Below the pieces are notes generated by a model that had not been told where the DNA came from, did not search any database, and saw only the letters and a list, made by a program, of their open reading frames with translations. Below are positions 43,694-52,607 of a stretch of 64,000 bases of DNA, in pieces. The first letter of the stretch is position 1; the number at the start of each line of letters is the position of its first letter. The translations under genes were made by a program, and so were the position numbers. Source of the DNA: Elusimicrobiota bacterium (GTDB lineage Bacteria; Elusimicrobiota; Elusimicrobia; FEN-1173); assembly GCA_016715645.1 (NCBI GenBank), contig JADJZR010000007.1, forward strand, positions 124,001 through 188,000. Direction: 5' to 3'.

Positions 43694-44934
43694 CAGAAAA
43701 AGTCCTCGACCAACGATTTGAGACGCTGACCCAACCCCACCCGCCGCGACGCCCGACGACTGCGCGCCCAGTCGCCCAAATGGCGATAGGTGATCAATCC
43801 CAACGCGGTGGCGTAACCCGGATTGGTGACGATGTCGGGCACACCGCCGATGTTTTGGGGCAACCCCATCCGCACGGGCAAATCCAAAATTTGTTCGGCG
43901 GCTTGAGCCAACCCTTTTAACTGGGCCCCGCCGCCGGTCAAAATCACTCCGCCGCCCGCCACATGATCGGCGTAATTGGACCGCTGGAGTTCCTCGGAAA
44001 TTAACGAAAAAATCTCTTCCACCCGTGGCGCGATGTAGTCGAAAATAGCGGCCCGCTTTAATCGGCGGGGCGTGCGACCGTCCACGCTGGTGTATTCGAT
44101 TTCTTCGTCCACGTTGCCCTCGGCCAACGTTCGGCTGGCCGCGCCGTACATCTCTTTGACCTTCTGCGCTTGAACCAGCGACGTTCTCAGCGCGTGGGAC
44201 AAATCGTGGCTGATCGCATCCGACCCTACCGCCAGTTCTTTGGTAAACCGCACGCTTCCTTCGGCGTACACCGCCAACCCCGTGGTTTGGCCCCCCAAAT
44301 CCACCAACAAACACCCGAGCCCCTTCTCTTCTTGCGTGACCACGGTGTCGCCCACGGCCAACAATCCGTAGATGGGCTCTTCCACATCAAACCCCGCCCG
44401 CGCGATGGCTTTCCAGACGTTGTTCAAATGGCTCTGGCTAGCGGTGACGATGTGAACATCCACTTCCAACAACATGGCTTCCATGCCGATGGGATTGGGC
44501 ACGCCGTTTTGGCGGTCCAAAATAAAATCCTGAGGGATCACGTGCACAATTTCCCGGTCCGGGGAAATGGGCACGGCCTTGGTGCTTTCCACCACCTGGT
44601 CACGGTCGGAAGCGGTGATTTCTTTGTCGGTGCGGGCGATGTTCATGGCCCCGTGGTGGTTGAACGTTTGGATGTGTCCGCCCCGAACACCGATGAGAAC
44701 CCCCTTGGAATGCCCTACCAGTCCCGCCATTTCTTCGGCGGCTTCCACCGCCCGGGTGATGGAACGGGCGGTTTCGTCGATATTGATGACCACCCCGCCT
44801 TTTAAACCGGCGCAGGGCTGACGGGCCGCTCCGATGACATCGGTGGTTTCCGCGTCAGGATCGTGACGGGCCACCACCGCCACCACCTGCGAACTGCCGA
44901 TGTCCAACCCCGTGATGATATCCGGTTTAGCCAT
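43693..44934 (-). CDS. ftsA: Cell division protein FtsA
   Basis: The ATG at 44934 is chosen because GGAAGGAG lies 4 bases before it; the product has 413 residues. The actin-like fold shows IITGLDIGSSQVVAVVARHD (phosphate 1), SHUNT-domain sequence to residue ~160, LLVDLGGQTTGLAVYAEGSV (phosphate 2) and GGGVILTGGGAQLKGLAQAA (adenosine). The C-terminus SRRVGLGQRLKSLVEDFF forms an amphipathic membrane-targeting helix. It tethers FtsZ to the membrane. Confidence 0.95.
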   Translation of the reverse strand: MAKPDIITGLDIGSSQVVAVVARHDPDAETTDVIGAARQPCAGLKGGVVINIDETARSITRAVEAAEEMAGLVGHSKGVLIGVRGGHIQTFNHHGAMNIARTDKEITASDRDQVVESTKAVPISPDREIVHVIPQDFILDRQNGVPNPIGMEAMLLEVDVHIVTASQSHLNNVWKAIARAGFDVEEPIYGLLAVGDTVVTQEEKGLGCLLVDLGGQTTGLAVYAEGSVRFTKELAVGSDAISHDLSHALRTSLVQAQKVKEMYGAASRTLAEGNVDEEIEYTSVDGRTPRRLKRAAIFDYIAPRVEEIFSLISEELQRSNYADHVAGGGVILTGGGAQLKGLAQAAEQILDLPVRMGLPQNIGGVPDIVTNPGYATALGLITYRHLGDWARSRRASRRVGLGQRLKSLVEDFF

Positions 44935-45736
44935 GAGTCTCCTTCCTTTGAACAACCGCTCGGCGGGGTTTGATCACCACCCGCCGGTCGTCCACGAATC
45001 GAACGGACTCCACTCCCCCAGCCGATTCCGGCGCGTCCAAAACACGCTGGAGTCGGCGTGCTTTGGGCCCCACCTCCGCCAAATTGGTTCGCGCGTCGCC
45101 CCAATAAACCATCGTCTCGCCCGCCAACATCAGCACGGCCTCGCCGTCGGCCGATATTTTAAGTTTGTAAAGACGTTGCGTCCAGGACTCTTTTGACTGT
45201 TGAAGCGATTCTAAAAAAGCCAACGCCTCCCCCGCACCCCTTGCGTTGTCCGGCAACGCCAAAATCGGCAATCCCTCGCCGTCGCCGCTTAAGACAAACA
45301 CCGCTCCGCTTCGATCGATGCCCTTCCAACGCTCCCCATCGGAAGATCGGGCCACCGGCCGACGCCATTCCAATCGGATCGTGACCGACCGGTCCGCCCC
45401 TCGCCGAACACGAACCGACGCCAACTCGGGAAACCGCTCCATCAGCCGCCGTTGCACCGCACCCGCCGAAAACCCAAAAAAAGGCTGTCCCTCTTTTATC
45501 GGCGGTGACGACACCCATCCATCGGGGACCGGTCCGTCCACCCTCACCCGGGCAATGACAATTGAATCCGTTTGCCTCCAGGCCCAGTGAGCCGTCCACG
45601 CCAACCCCGCCGCCGAGCCGACGAACGCGGCCACGCGCACCCATCGGCCCACGGTTTCGGCAAAAGCGCGCCATTGGTAGGTCACCCGCGACCGCCGCAC
45701 CGTCACTTTTAACTTTTTACGTCGCCGGACGGCCAT
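44927..45736 (-). CDS. ftsQ: Cell division protein FtsQ
   Basis: The 269-residue protein has a basic cytoplasmic N-terminus (MAVRRRKKLKVTVRRSRVTY), one membrane segment (VRVAAFVGSAAGLAWTAHWA), a POTRA domain (VIARVRVDGPVPDGW, then LMERFPELASVRVRRG and VTIRLEWRRPVAR) and a beta domain. Its place between ddl and ftsA is the standard dcw order. Sequence conservation of FtsQ is low, so the call rests on topology and context as much as motifs. Confidence 0.85.
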   Translation of the reverse strand: MAVRRRKKLKVTVRRSRVTYQWRAFAETVGRWVRVAAFVGSAAGLAWTAHWAWRQTDSIVIARVRVDGPVPDGWVSSPPIKEGQPFFGFSAGAVQRRLMERFPELASVRVRRGADRSVTIRLEWRRPVARSSDGERWKGIDRSGAVFVLSGDGEGLPILALPDNARGAGEALAFLESLQQSKESWTQRLYKLKISADGEAVLMLAGETMVYWGDARTNLAEVGPKARRLQRVLDAPESAGGVESVRFVDDRRVVIKPRRAVVQRKETHG

Positions 45737-46676
45737 GGGTTTCCAGTGCCAAGGTCAACAACGTTCCCACCAACTCAGCAAAATTCAAACCCACCGCCCG
45801 GGCCGCTTCCGGCAACAGCGACGTCGCCGTTAAACCGGGCAACGTGTTGACTTCCAACAACGTGGGCCGACCGCGGCGGTCCACGATCAAATCCACCCGT
45901 CCGACGTGGCGGCATCCCAACACGTGAAACGCCGCCACCGCCAGTTCCTGGGACCGACGGTAGACCGCCGGAGTTAACCGCGCCGGAAGAATGTGCCGCG
46001 ACCCGCCGGGAGCGTACTTTGAATGAAAATCGTAAAACGCGTGTTGCGGTAAAATTTCCACCACAGGCAAAATACGGTCGCCCAACAACCCCACCGTGAT
46101 TTCGGTGCCCGCAACGTATTCTTCCACCAAGACTTCCGCGTCCACCCGACCCGCGGCTTTTAATCCGGCCTGGAACTCCCGGAGCGTCCGCGCCACGGTG
46201 ACGCCCACCGCCGATCCTTGTTCGGCCGGCTTGACCACCAACGGCAACCGCAACCCCAGTCGCGGAGGCGTTGTTAGCTCTCCCGTTGGGACCACTGCCC
46301 AACGGGGCGTGGGCAACCCCGCGCTTTGAAAAATCCGTTTGGCCGACGGTTTGTGCATGGCCAACGCGCTGGCGCGCACACCGCTGCCCGTGTACGGGAT
46401 CCCCAAGACATCCAACAGCCCTTGCAACCGACCGTCTTCACCCACGGTACCGTGGGTGGCCAGAAACGCCAAATTGATTCGATGTTCACGGAGAGATTCC
46501 GCCACGCGGGGCGACACCTCGAGCGCGATGGGAGATAAACCCATGCGGCTCAACGCCCGCCGAACCGCCGCCGCTGTCCGGATGGAGATGGCCCGTTCGG
46601 ACGAAGGACCTCCAAACAGAACAGCCACCCGCCGCAACGCCCGCCACCGATTTTTTTGCGCGCCGCGGGTTGTCAC
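45717..46676 (-). CDS. ddl: D-alanine--D-alanine ligase
   Basis: The 319-residue protein shows the Ddl N-terminal VAVLFGGPSSERAISIRTAA, FLATHGTVGEDGRLQGLLDV, GIPYTGSGVRASALAMHKPS, the ATP-grasp LPLVVKPAEQGSAVGVT and the C-terminal metal-binding RVDLIVDRRGRPTLLEVNTL. It makes the D-Ala-D-Ala dipeptide for peptidoglycan. It overlaps ftsQ by 20 bases and follows murB by 3 bases. Confidence 0.94.
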   Translation of the reverse strand: MTTRGAQKNRWRALRRVAVLFGGPSSERAISIRTAAAVRRALSRMGLSPIALEVSPRVAESLREHRINLAFLATHGTVGEDGRLQGLLDVLGIPYTGSGVRASALAMHKPSAKRIFQSAGLPTPRWAVVPTGELTTPPRLGLRLPLVVKPAEQGSAVGVTVARTLREFQAGLKAAGRVDAEVLVEEYVAGTEITVGLLGDRILPVVEILPQHAFYDFHSKYAPGGSRHILPARLTPAVYRRSQELAVAAFHVLGCRHVGRVDLIVDRRGRPTLLEVNTLPGLTATSLLPEAARAVGLNFAELVGTLLTLALETHGRPAT

Positions 46677-46679
46677 GGG

Positions 46680-47615
46680 TTACTCCCCGACCGTCCACAC
46701 TTCCAGTTCAAGCCCAACACCGAACCGGTCGCGAACCGTCCGGCGAACCGTGTCCATAAGATCGCGCACGTTGGCCGCCGTAGCGCGGTCCACATTTTCA
46801 ATAAAGTTGGCATGTTTTAACGACACCTGGGCGCCGCCCACCCGCAACCCTTTAAGCCCCGCGGCTTCAATAAGCCGGGCGGCGTGGTCGCCAGGGGGAT
46901 TTTTAAACACGGACCCGCAATTTCGTGTGCCCAACGGTTGGCGTTGGGCCCGGCGTTTCAATTGACGGTCAACCGCGGCCAGAATATCATTTTTCGGCCC
47001 GGCCCTCAATTGAAGATCGACGGAAATAACTGTCACGCCCGCCAAACTGGACCGTCGGTAGGAAAATGACATGTCACCCGGCTGAAGAACCCGAACGCCG
47101 CCTTTGGAATCCACCACCGTGGCCGAGCGCACCCGGCTACCGATGTCGCCTTCGGGCGTCCCGGCGTTGGTTTGAAGCGCCCCCCCCACCGTCCCGGGAA
47201 TACCGCAGAACGGTTCGACCCCGGTCAGTCCCCGTTCCGCGGCCGCGCGCGACAGGGTCGGAAGCAGAACCCCCGCCCCCGCGTGGACCACGTCGCCGTC
47301 AAACCGCCATCGCTCAAATTCCCCCCGCAACCGAAACGTCACGCCCCGAATTCCCTTATCGCCGACCAACACATTCGACCCCTGGCCGAGGGGCGTCAGG
47401 GGCAACCCATGGGCCAGGGCCCAGAGGATCAATTGGATCAGCTCGTTTTGATTTTTTAGTTCCAGGTAATAATCGGCCGGACCTCCGATCCCCCAGGTGG
47501 TGTGACGCGCCAGGGGCTCATCGGTTCTGAGCGAGGGAAAATAAAATCGCAGTTCGTCCGCGAGCAATCCAGCCCTCAACCGAGAGAAGCCAACAGGTGT
47601 TCGCCCCATTTCCAC
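46680..47615 (-). CDS. murB: UDP-N-acetylenolpyruvoylglucosamine reductase
   Basis: The 311-residue flavoprotein shows ARHTTWGIGGPADYYLEL (FAD binding), LGQGSNVLVGDKGIRGVTFR, VEPFCGIPGTVGGALQTNAG, SFSYRRSSLAG, NCGSVFKNPPGDHAARLIEA with the catalytic Ser region and SLKHANFIENVDRATA. It makes UDP-MurNAc. The ATG at 47615 overlaps murC by 40 bases; a somewhat later start is possible but would shorten the N-terminus only slightly. Confidence 0.93.
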   Translation of the reverse strand: MEMGRTPVGFSRLRAGLLADELRFYFPSLRTDEPLARHTTWGIGGPADYYLELKNQNELIQLILWALAHGLPLTPLGQGSNVLVGDKGIRGVTFRLRGEFERWRFDGDVVHAGAGVLLPTLSRAAAERGLTGVEPFCGIPGTVGGALQTNAGTPEGDIGSRVRSATVVDSKGGVRVLQPGDMSFSYRRSSLAGVTVISVDLQLRAGPKNDILAAVDRQLKRRAQRQPLGTRNCGSVFKNPPGDHAARLIEAAGLKGLRVGGAQVSLKHANFIENVDRATAANVRDLMDTVRRTVRDRFGVGLELEVWTVGE

Positions 47616-48940
47616 ACATCGCCGGCGCCCAAGGTGAGAACCACGTCGCCGGGTTTCACCAGGCTCCGCAACAGTTTGGGACCGCCGTCGGCGGGCAGGC
47701 GGGTGACCGAGGTTCCCTGGGCCCGAATGCGGTCAGCCAACCAATCGCTGGTCACGCCTTCTTGGGGCGGTTCACTGGCCGCGTAAATGTCCAACAGTCC
47801 CAACACGTCGGCTTTGGCAAACGACGTGGCGAATTCCTCGGTCAAAATACGCGTGCGCGAATACCGATGCGGCTGAAACAACACCACCGCTCGCCGGGCG
47901 GGAAACCATTCTTTCAACGCCTGCAAGGTGGCCCGGATTTCCGTGGGATGATGGCCGTAATCGTCCACCACGGCCACGCCGTTTTTTTCGCCTTTCCATT
48001 CCAACCGCCGGCCCACACCCTGAAACGACGCGAGGGCCTGGGCAATGACGGCAAACGGCACGTCCAGCTCCAGCCCCGCCGCCACCGCGGCCAACGAATT
48101 GATGACGTTGTGCCGACCGGACGCGCTCCATTGGATGTCCCCCAACTTTTCGCTTTTCCGATAGACCGAAAACGCCGTGGCCGCCGGCGCCGGGCGGATG
48201 TCCCGGGCCTGAATATCGGCGTCGGGCGCCAACCCGTAGGTGATCAGAGGTCGTCGGATTTTATCCAAAATTTTACGGGATCCCGTGTCATCAACGCCCA
48301 CAATCACCCGCCCGTAAAAAGGCACCCGGTTGGCGAATTGTTCAAACCCCGCCACCAGGCTGGACATCGTACCCCAATAATCCAAATGGTCGTCGTCAAT
48401 GTTGGTGACGATGGCCAACGTGGGCGTTAATTTTAGAAACGACCCGTCCGACTCGTCGGCTTCAGCCACCAAATAATCGCCTTTGCCCACCCGCGCGCCC
48501 GTGCCCAAATTGTGCATGCGCCCGCCCACCACCACCGTGGGGTCGAGCCCTCCCGCCTGCAACACCAGAGAGATCAACGACGTGGTGGTGGTTTTACCGT
48601 GGGTGCCGCCCACGGCGATGGTGTATTTGAGCCGAGCCAATTCCGCCAGCATTTCAATCCGCGCGATCACGGGAATTTTAAGCCGGTGGGCTTCCACCAC
48701 CTCGGGGTTGTCGGGCCGAACCGCCGTGGACGTCACCACCACGTGGGCGCCCGACGCTTGATCGGCCCGATGGCCGATGCGCACCGCGGCGCCCATCGAC
48801 GACAGACGGCGGGTTTCGTCCGACTCTTTCGCGTCGGACCCGCTGACGGTGTATCCCAACGTCAACAACACTTCGGCGATCCCGCTCATTCCCGCCCCGC
48901 CGATGCCCACGAAATGAATGCGCTGGATTTTTTTAAACAC
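47576..48940 (-). CDS. murC: UDP-N-acetylmuramate--L-alanine ligase
   Basis: The 454-residue protein begins IHFVGIGGAGMSGIAEVLLT (the MurC UDP-binding signature). The P-loop is TIAVGGTHGKTTTTSLISLV, followed by VAEADESDGSFLKLTPTLAI, TNIDDDHLDYWGTM and the C-terminal VVDDYGHHPTEIRATLQALK and RVVLFQPHRYSRT-like block (VVLFQPHRYSRTRILTEEFA). It adds L-Ala to UDP-MurNAc. It precedes murB in the usual dcw order. Confidence 0.95.
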   Translation of the reverse strand: MFKKIQRIHFVGIGGAGMSGIAEVLLTLGYTVSGSDAKESDETRRLSSMGAAVRIGHRADQASGAHVVVTSTAVRPDNPEVVEAHRLKIPVIARIEMLAELARLKYTIAVGGTHGKTTTTSLISLVLQAGGLDPTVVVGGRMHNLGTGARVGKGDYLVAEADESDGSFLKLTPTLAIVTNIDDDHLDYWGTMSSLVAGFEQFANRVPFYGRVIVGVDDTGSRKILDKIRRPLITYGLAPDADIQARDIRPAPAATAFSVYRKSEKLGDIQWSASGRHNVINSLAAVAAGLELDVPFAVIAQALASFQGVGRRLEWKGEKNGVAVVDDYGHHPTEIRATLQALKEWFPARRAVVLFQPHRYSRTRILTEEFATSFAKADVLGLLDIYAASEPPQEGVTSDWLADRIRAQGTSVTRLPADGGPKLLRSLVKPGDVVLTLGAGDVWKWGEHLLASLG

Positions 48941-48942
48941 GC

Positions 48943-50175
48943 TTACCCCACGTGCAAGAGAAAAAACTTTAAATAATCGGTTTCCGGCATGGCCGGTCGA
49001 ACCGGGTGGTCCGGACCCGCGCCGCCCTGATAAACAATTTTCACTTTGCGGCCGGATTCGTGGGCCGCCCGGGCCACAATTTGGCGAAACTCGTCGCGGC
49101 CCACGTGTTGCGAACAGCTGGCCGTGGCCAACAAACCGCCGCCGGTGACCCGTTTGAGTCCCAACGTGTTCAACCGGATATAGGCTTGAATCGCGGCGGG
49201 CACATTTTTCTTGGTGGGGGAAAAACGCGGCGGGTCGAGAACCACGATGTCGTGGGTTTCTTTGCTCTGGGCCAAAAAATCAAACGCGTCGGTTTCGCGC
49301 CAGTGGCATCGGTCGGCCCACCCGTTGCGTTGGGCCACGCGGCCGGCCAGGTCCAACGCCGCCGCGGAAGAGTCCACCCCCATCACCCGCGCCGCGCCGG
49401 CCTTGGCGCAGGCGTGGCCGAACCCGCCGGTGTGGCAAAACACGTCCAACACCGATCGCCCGTCCGCCCACGCCGCCACGGCGGCTCGGTTCATCCGCTG
49501 ATCAAAAAAAAATCCCGTTTTTTGCCCGGCCCGCACATCCGCGGCCATGGCCATGCCATCGGTGGTAAACCAGTGGGTCTCGTCCACCGCGCCGTCCAAC
49601 ACCCGAACCTCTTCGGTGAGCCCCTCCAACCGACGGGCGGCGGCGTCGTTGCGCAGAACAATGGCTTTCCAAGACCCCGCCGTTTTAAGGGCCTCCACGA
49701 CCCGCGGCAGAAGAGCGTCGATGCCCGCGGAGAACGATTCCACCACGCACACGTCGCCGTATCGATCGATGACCAGGCCGGGCACATCGTCCGACTCCCC
49801 GTGTATCCATCGGTAGGCGTCGTCTTTAAAAAACCGCTTGCGAAGCGACAACGCCAATTGCAGCCGCCCCGCAAAAAAAGACGCGTCAATGGATGTTTCC
49901 CGTCGGTCCAAGATCCGCCCGGCGATGAGGGATCGCGCGTTGTAATAGCCCACACCCAGCCGTTCGTTGCGGGAACTCCAAAACTCCACCAACGCGCCGG
50001 GAGCCAATCCTTCCGGCGCTCGTTCCATTTCGTTGGAAAAAATCCACAGGTGGCCCCGGCGGATTCGCCGGTCTTCTTGGGCTTTTAATCGAACGATCGG
50101 CAACCCACCCGGAACAGACGGCCCTTTGTGCGCTGGATCGGGTTTCACATTCTCCTCCGATTTCGGAATTTTCAT
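48943..50175 (-). CDS. RlmI-like class I rRNA cytosine methyltransferase
   Basis: The ATG at 50175 overlaps the queE stop (ATGA) and gives 410 residues. Residues ~25-105 are a PUA domain (RRIRRGHLWIFSNEMERAPE). Residues ~200-400 are a SAM-dependent methyltransferase: KTGFFFDQRMNRAAVA, SVLDVFCHTGGFGHACAKAG (SAM loop), VMGVDSSAAALDLAGR, DIVVLDPPRFSPTKKNVPAA (catalytic DPP) and LLATASCSQHVGRDEF with a Cys. It matches COG1092 (E. coli RlmI, 23S m5C1962). The specific target base is not provable here. Confidence 0.85.
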   Translation of the reverse strand: MKIPKSEENVKPDPAHKGPSVPGGLPIVRLKAQEDRRIRRGHLWIFSNEMERAPEGLAPGALVEFWSSRNERLGVGYYNARSLIAGRILDRRETSIDASFFAGRLQLALSLRKRFFKDDAYRWIHGESDDVPGLVIDRYGDVCVVESFSAGIDALLPRVVEALKTAGSWKAIVLRNDAAARRLEGLTEEVRVLDGAVDETHWFTTDGMAMAADVRAGQKTGFFFDQRMNRAAVAAWADGRSVLDVFCHTGGFGHACAKAGAARVMGVDSSAAALDLAGRVAQRNGWADRCHWRETDAFDFLAQSKETHDIVVLDPPRFSPTKKNVPAAIQAYIRLNTLGLKRVTGGGLLATASCSQHVGRDEFRQIVARAAHESGRKVKIVYQGGAGPDHPVRPAMPETDYLKFFLLHVG

Positions 50176-50969
50176 GGAAGTCCCCACAGGGGATGCATTT
50201 GAGAAACCAGTTTTACCGTGGGCAAGCGCGGGCGGGCCCATTCCCAAAATCCCACCAGCCGCGCGGGGGCGGGCGGCACAATCCGCGCGGCCGCCACGGT
50301 GCCGGCTTCTTGCAGGCGGCTTTCCAAGTCCGCCACCGGCGTGACGGGCTGAAGCACCAACGGAGGCGGCGGTGTTAACCGCGACAGAAGGTGGACCGCC
50401 GTTTCAAATTCGTCGTCGGTGGTTTGGTCGGTCAAAACAATTTTAACGAACGCTTTGTCCCCAGCCAACCGTAAAAACTCTTCGTGTTCCGCCCACAGGG
50501 GCCGCCCGATGGCGGAAGGCAATTTGATGTCGGCGGCCACCACGTCGCAAAAGGGGACCAACGGGCGAAATCGGTCCGGATGGGTGGCGCTGGTTTCCAA
50601 ATAGGTGCGCAAACCCAACGCCTGAACCGCCGGAAGAAGATCCACCAAAAAATCCGATTGCAACAGGGGTTCCCCGCCGGTCACGCTGACCGCCGAATGG
50701 GAACGAACGGCTTGGAGGTCTTTGATTTTTTGAAGAACGTCGTCCACCGTCAAAGCCGGATGTCCTTCGTGGGCCAAACTTCCCGGTGTGTCGCAGTACC
50801 GGCACCGCCACGGGCATCCTGATAAACGAACAAAAATTTGACGTTGGCCGACATAGAGACCTTCCCCTTGGAGAGATGAAAATATTTCGGTCACCCGGCC
50901 CCGCAACGGGAACGCCGGAGATTCGGCCAAAACCGGCTCGTGGGACGGTGGGGGGAGATCGGTTGTCAT
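50172..50969 (-). CDS. queE: 7-carboxy-7-deazaguanine synthase (radical SAM)
   Basis: The 265-residue protein starts VTEIFSSLQGEGLYVGQRQI and carries the radical-SAM cysteines in FVRLSGCPWRCRYCDTP (CxxxCxxC). VSVTGGEPLLQSDFLVDLLP is the GGEP motif, and AADIKLPSA follows. It converts carboxy-tetrahydropterin to CDG on the way to queuosine. The queC gene is immediately upstream, so two adjacent steps of preQ0 synthesis are together; queD and folE homologues are not in the window. Confidence 0.9.
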   Translation of the reverse strand: MTTDLPPPSHEPVLAESPAFPLRGRVTEIFSSLQGEGLYVGQRQIFVRLSGCPWRCRYCDTPGSLAHEGHPALTVDDVLQKIKDLQAVRSHSAVSVTGGEPLLQSDFLVDLLPAVQALGLRTYLETSATHPDRFRPLVPFCDVVAADIKLPSAIGRPLWAEHEEFLRLAGDKAFVKIVLTDQTTDDEFETAVHLLSRLTPPPPLVLQPVTPVADLESRLQEAGTVAAARIVPPAPARLVGFWEWARPRLPTVKLVSQMHPLWGLP

Positions 50970-51054
50970 AAGTTGGGGGAGCGCGGCTTATTTTAGCAAA
51001 TTCCGTCGCGCGGATGGCTTTTGAAATAATCGGGGTTGGTCGACAGGGGTGTTT

Positions 51055-51726
51055 CTACACAAGTGCCGGATCCATCTCGCCGGCGCCGCGAAACCCTTTG
51101 ACCCGCAGTTGGCACGAATCGCAGGTTCCGCACGGACGGCGTCCGCCGCGGTAACAGGACCATGTGAGTTCGTAGGGAACATGAAGAGATCGGCCCATTC
51201 GGACGATTTGGGTTTTTGACAATCGCAAGAGCGGCGCCCACAGGCGCGCCGGCCGGCCCGACGCAGGGCTCAACCGCGTACCCAATCGCGCCGCCTTTTG
51301 CATGGCGCGCAAATACGCCGGTCGGCAGTCGGGGTATCCGGAATAGTCCAAGGCGTTGGCGCCGATCACCACGTTGGGAGCGCCGATCGCGTCGGCCCAG
51401 GAAAGGGCCAGCGCGAGGAAAATGGTGTTGCGCGCGGGAACATACGTGTTAGGCAACTCCCGCCCGATCGATGAGGAGCGATGGGTGGGAACCGGAACGC
51501 GCGAATCGATCAAACTGGACCCGCCCCAGGGCAACCGAAACCGCACCACTTCAACCGGGCATCCCGCCCGGCGCGCGAGGGCCCGGGCGGCGCGCAGTTC
51601 TCGTCGATGGCGCTGGCCGTAGTCAAAGAGCAGGCAACGACAATCCCACTTTTTGACGTGTTGGGCCCAAGCCAGCGCCGTGGCCGAATCCAACCCGCCC
51701 GACAACAGAACAATGGCTTTGTCCAT
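51055..51726 (-). CDS. queC: 7-cyano-7-deazaguanine synthase
   Basis: The 223-residue protein has the PP-loop AIVLLSGGLDSATALAWAQH, VPARNTIFLALALSWADAIG, VVIGANALDYSGYPDCRPAY and the zinc-binding tail SCYRGGRRPCGTCDSCQLRV with four cysteines. It makes preQ0 from CDG, ammonia and ATP. Its ATG overlaps the murI stop (TGATG). The 85 bases to queE are the largest gap in this operon. Confidence 0.93.
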   Translation of the reverse strand: MDKAIVLLSGGLDSATALAWAQHVKKWDCRCLLFDYGQRHRRELRAARALARRAGCPVEVVRFRLPWGGSSLIDSRVPVPTHRSSSIGRELPNTYVPARNTIFLALALSWADAIGAPNVVIGANALDYSGYPDCRPAYLRAMQKAARLGTRLSPASGRPARLWAPLLRLSKTQIVRMGRSLHVPYELTWSCYRGGRRPCGTCDSCQLRVKGFRGAGEMDPALV

Positions 51727-52538
51727 CAGCCGTCGATGCCTTCCAAACGGATCCGACGCACCCGCACAAGGGGCCCGCCCATAAACCGCGACCCCCGCCG
51801 CGCAAACGAGGCGGGATCGTCGGAAGAAAAATAGACCAACCGACCTTTGCGTCGGCCGTGCCGCAACAAACCGTCTTGTTCCAGTCTCGACCGCACCGCT
51901 TTGGCCGTTTCGTCCGCCGAATCGATCAGTTCAACCGATCCCGCCACCCGGCCCAGCACGGACTTGAGCAGAGGATAATGGGTGCATCCCAACACCAAAG
52001 CGTCGATCTTGTGTTTCAAAAGCGGTTTCAAATAAGCGTTCGCCACCCGGCGGGTCACGTCGTGGTTCAACCACCCTTCTTCGACCAAGGGCACAAACAA
52101 CGGACAGGCGCGGGCGAACACACGCACGTTTTTGTCCAACCGTTTCAGGGCCATTTCGTAGGCGCGGCTGTTGACGGTGGCTTCCGTGCCGATGACGCCC
52201 ACCCGCCCCGACCGGGTGGACGCCAAGGCCGCCCGGGCCCCCGGTTCGATCACCCCGATCACCGACACCGGCATAAATGCGCGCAAGTCCGGCAAGGCCA
52301 ACGCGCTGGCGGTGTTGCAGGCGGCGACCATCATTTTGACTTTCTTGCGACGGAAAAAACCCGCGATTTCCAACGAAAACCGTTTCACCGCTTCCGGCGA
52401 TTTACTCCCGTAGGGAACCCGGGCCGTGTCGCCCACATAAATAAAGCTCTCCCGAGGCAACAGCTGGACCAACGCGCGCAACACGGTCAGCCCCCCGACG
52501 CCTGAATCAAAAACACCGATGGGATGTTGTGAGTTCAT
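51726..52538 (-). CDS. murI: Glutamate racemase
   Basis: The ATG at 52538 starts at the family N-terminus PIGVFDSGVGGLTVLRAL and gives 270 residues. Seen: YVGDTARVPYGSKS, the first catalytic Cys in VAACNTASALAL, GVIEPGARAAL, TEATVNSRAYEMAL and the second catalytic Cys in LVLGCTHYPLLKSVLG. It supplies D-glutamate for peptidoglycan. It is the first gene of the long minus-strand operon. GGAGG lies about 12 bases upstream, a little far for a ribosome binding site. Confidence 0.93.
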   Translation of the reverse strand: MNSQHPIGVFDSGVGGLTVLRALVQLLPRESFIYVGDTARVPYGSKSPEAVKRFSLEIAGFFRRKKVKMMVAACNTASALALPDLRAFMPVSVIGVIEPGARAALASTRSGRVGVIGTEATVNSRAYEMALKRLDKNVRVFARACPLFVPLVEEGWLNHDVTRRVANAYLKPLLKHKIDALVLGCTHYPLLKSVLGRVAGSVELIDSADETAKAVRSRLEQDGLLRHGRRKGRLVYFSSDDPASFARRGSRFMGGPLVRVRRIRLEGIDG

Positions 52539-52607
52539 TGTCTTTGGGTCTCCTCCCAGCTTATTATAATTAAATCCCACCTCATCGAGTGGGCGGGGGA
52601 AGGGGGG

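Noticed and set aside
49006..50088. 360-residue plus-strand frame
   Set aside because: Antisense to the RlmI-like methyltransferase gene, with no start signal.
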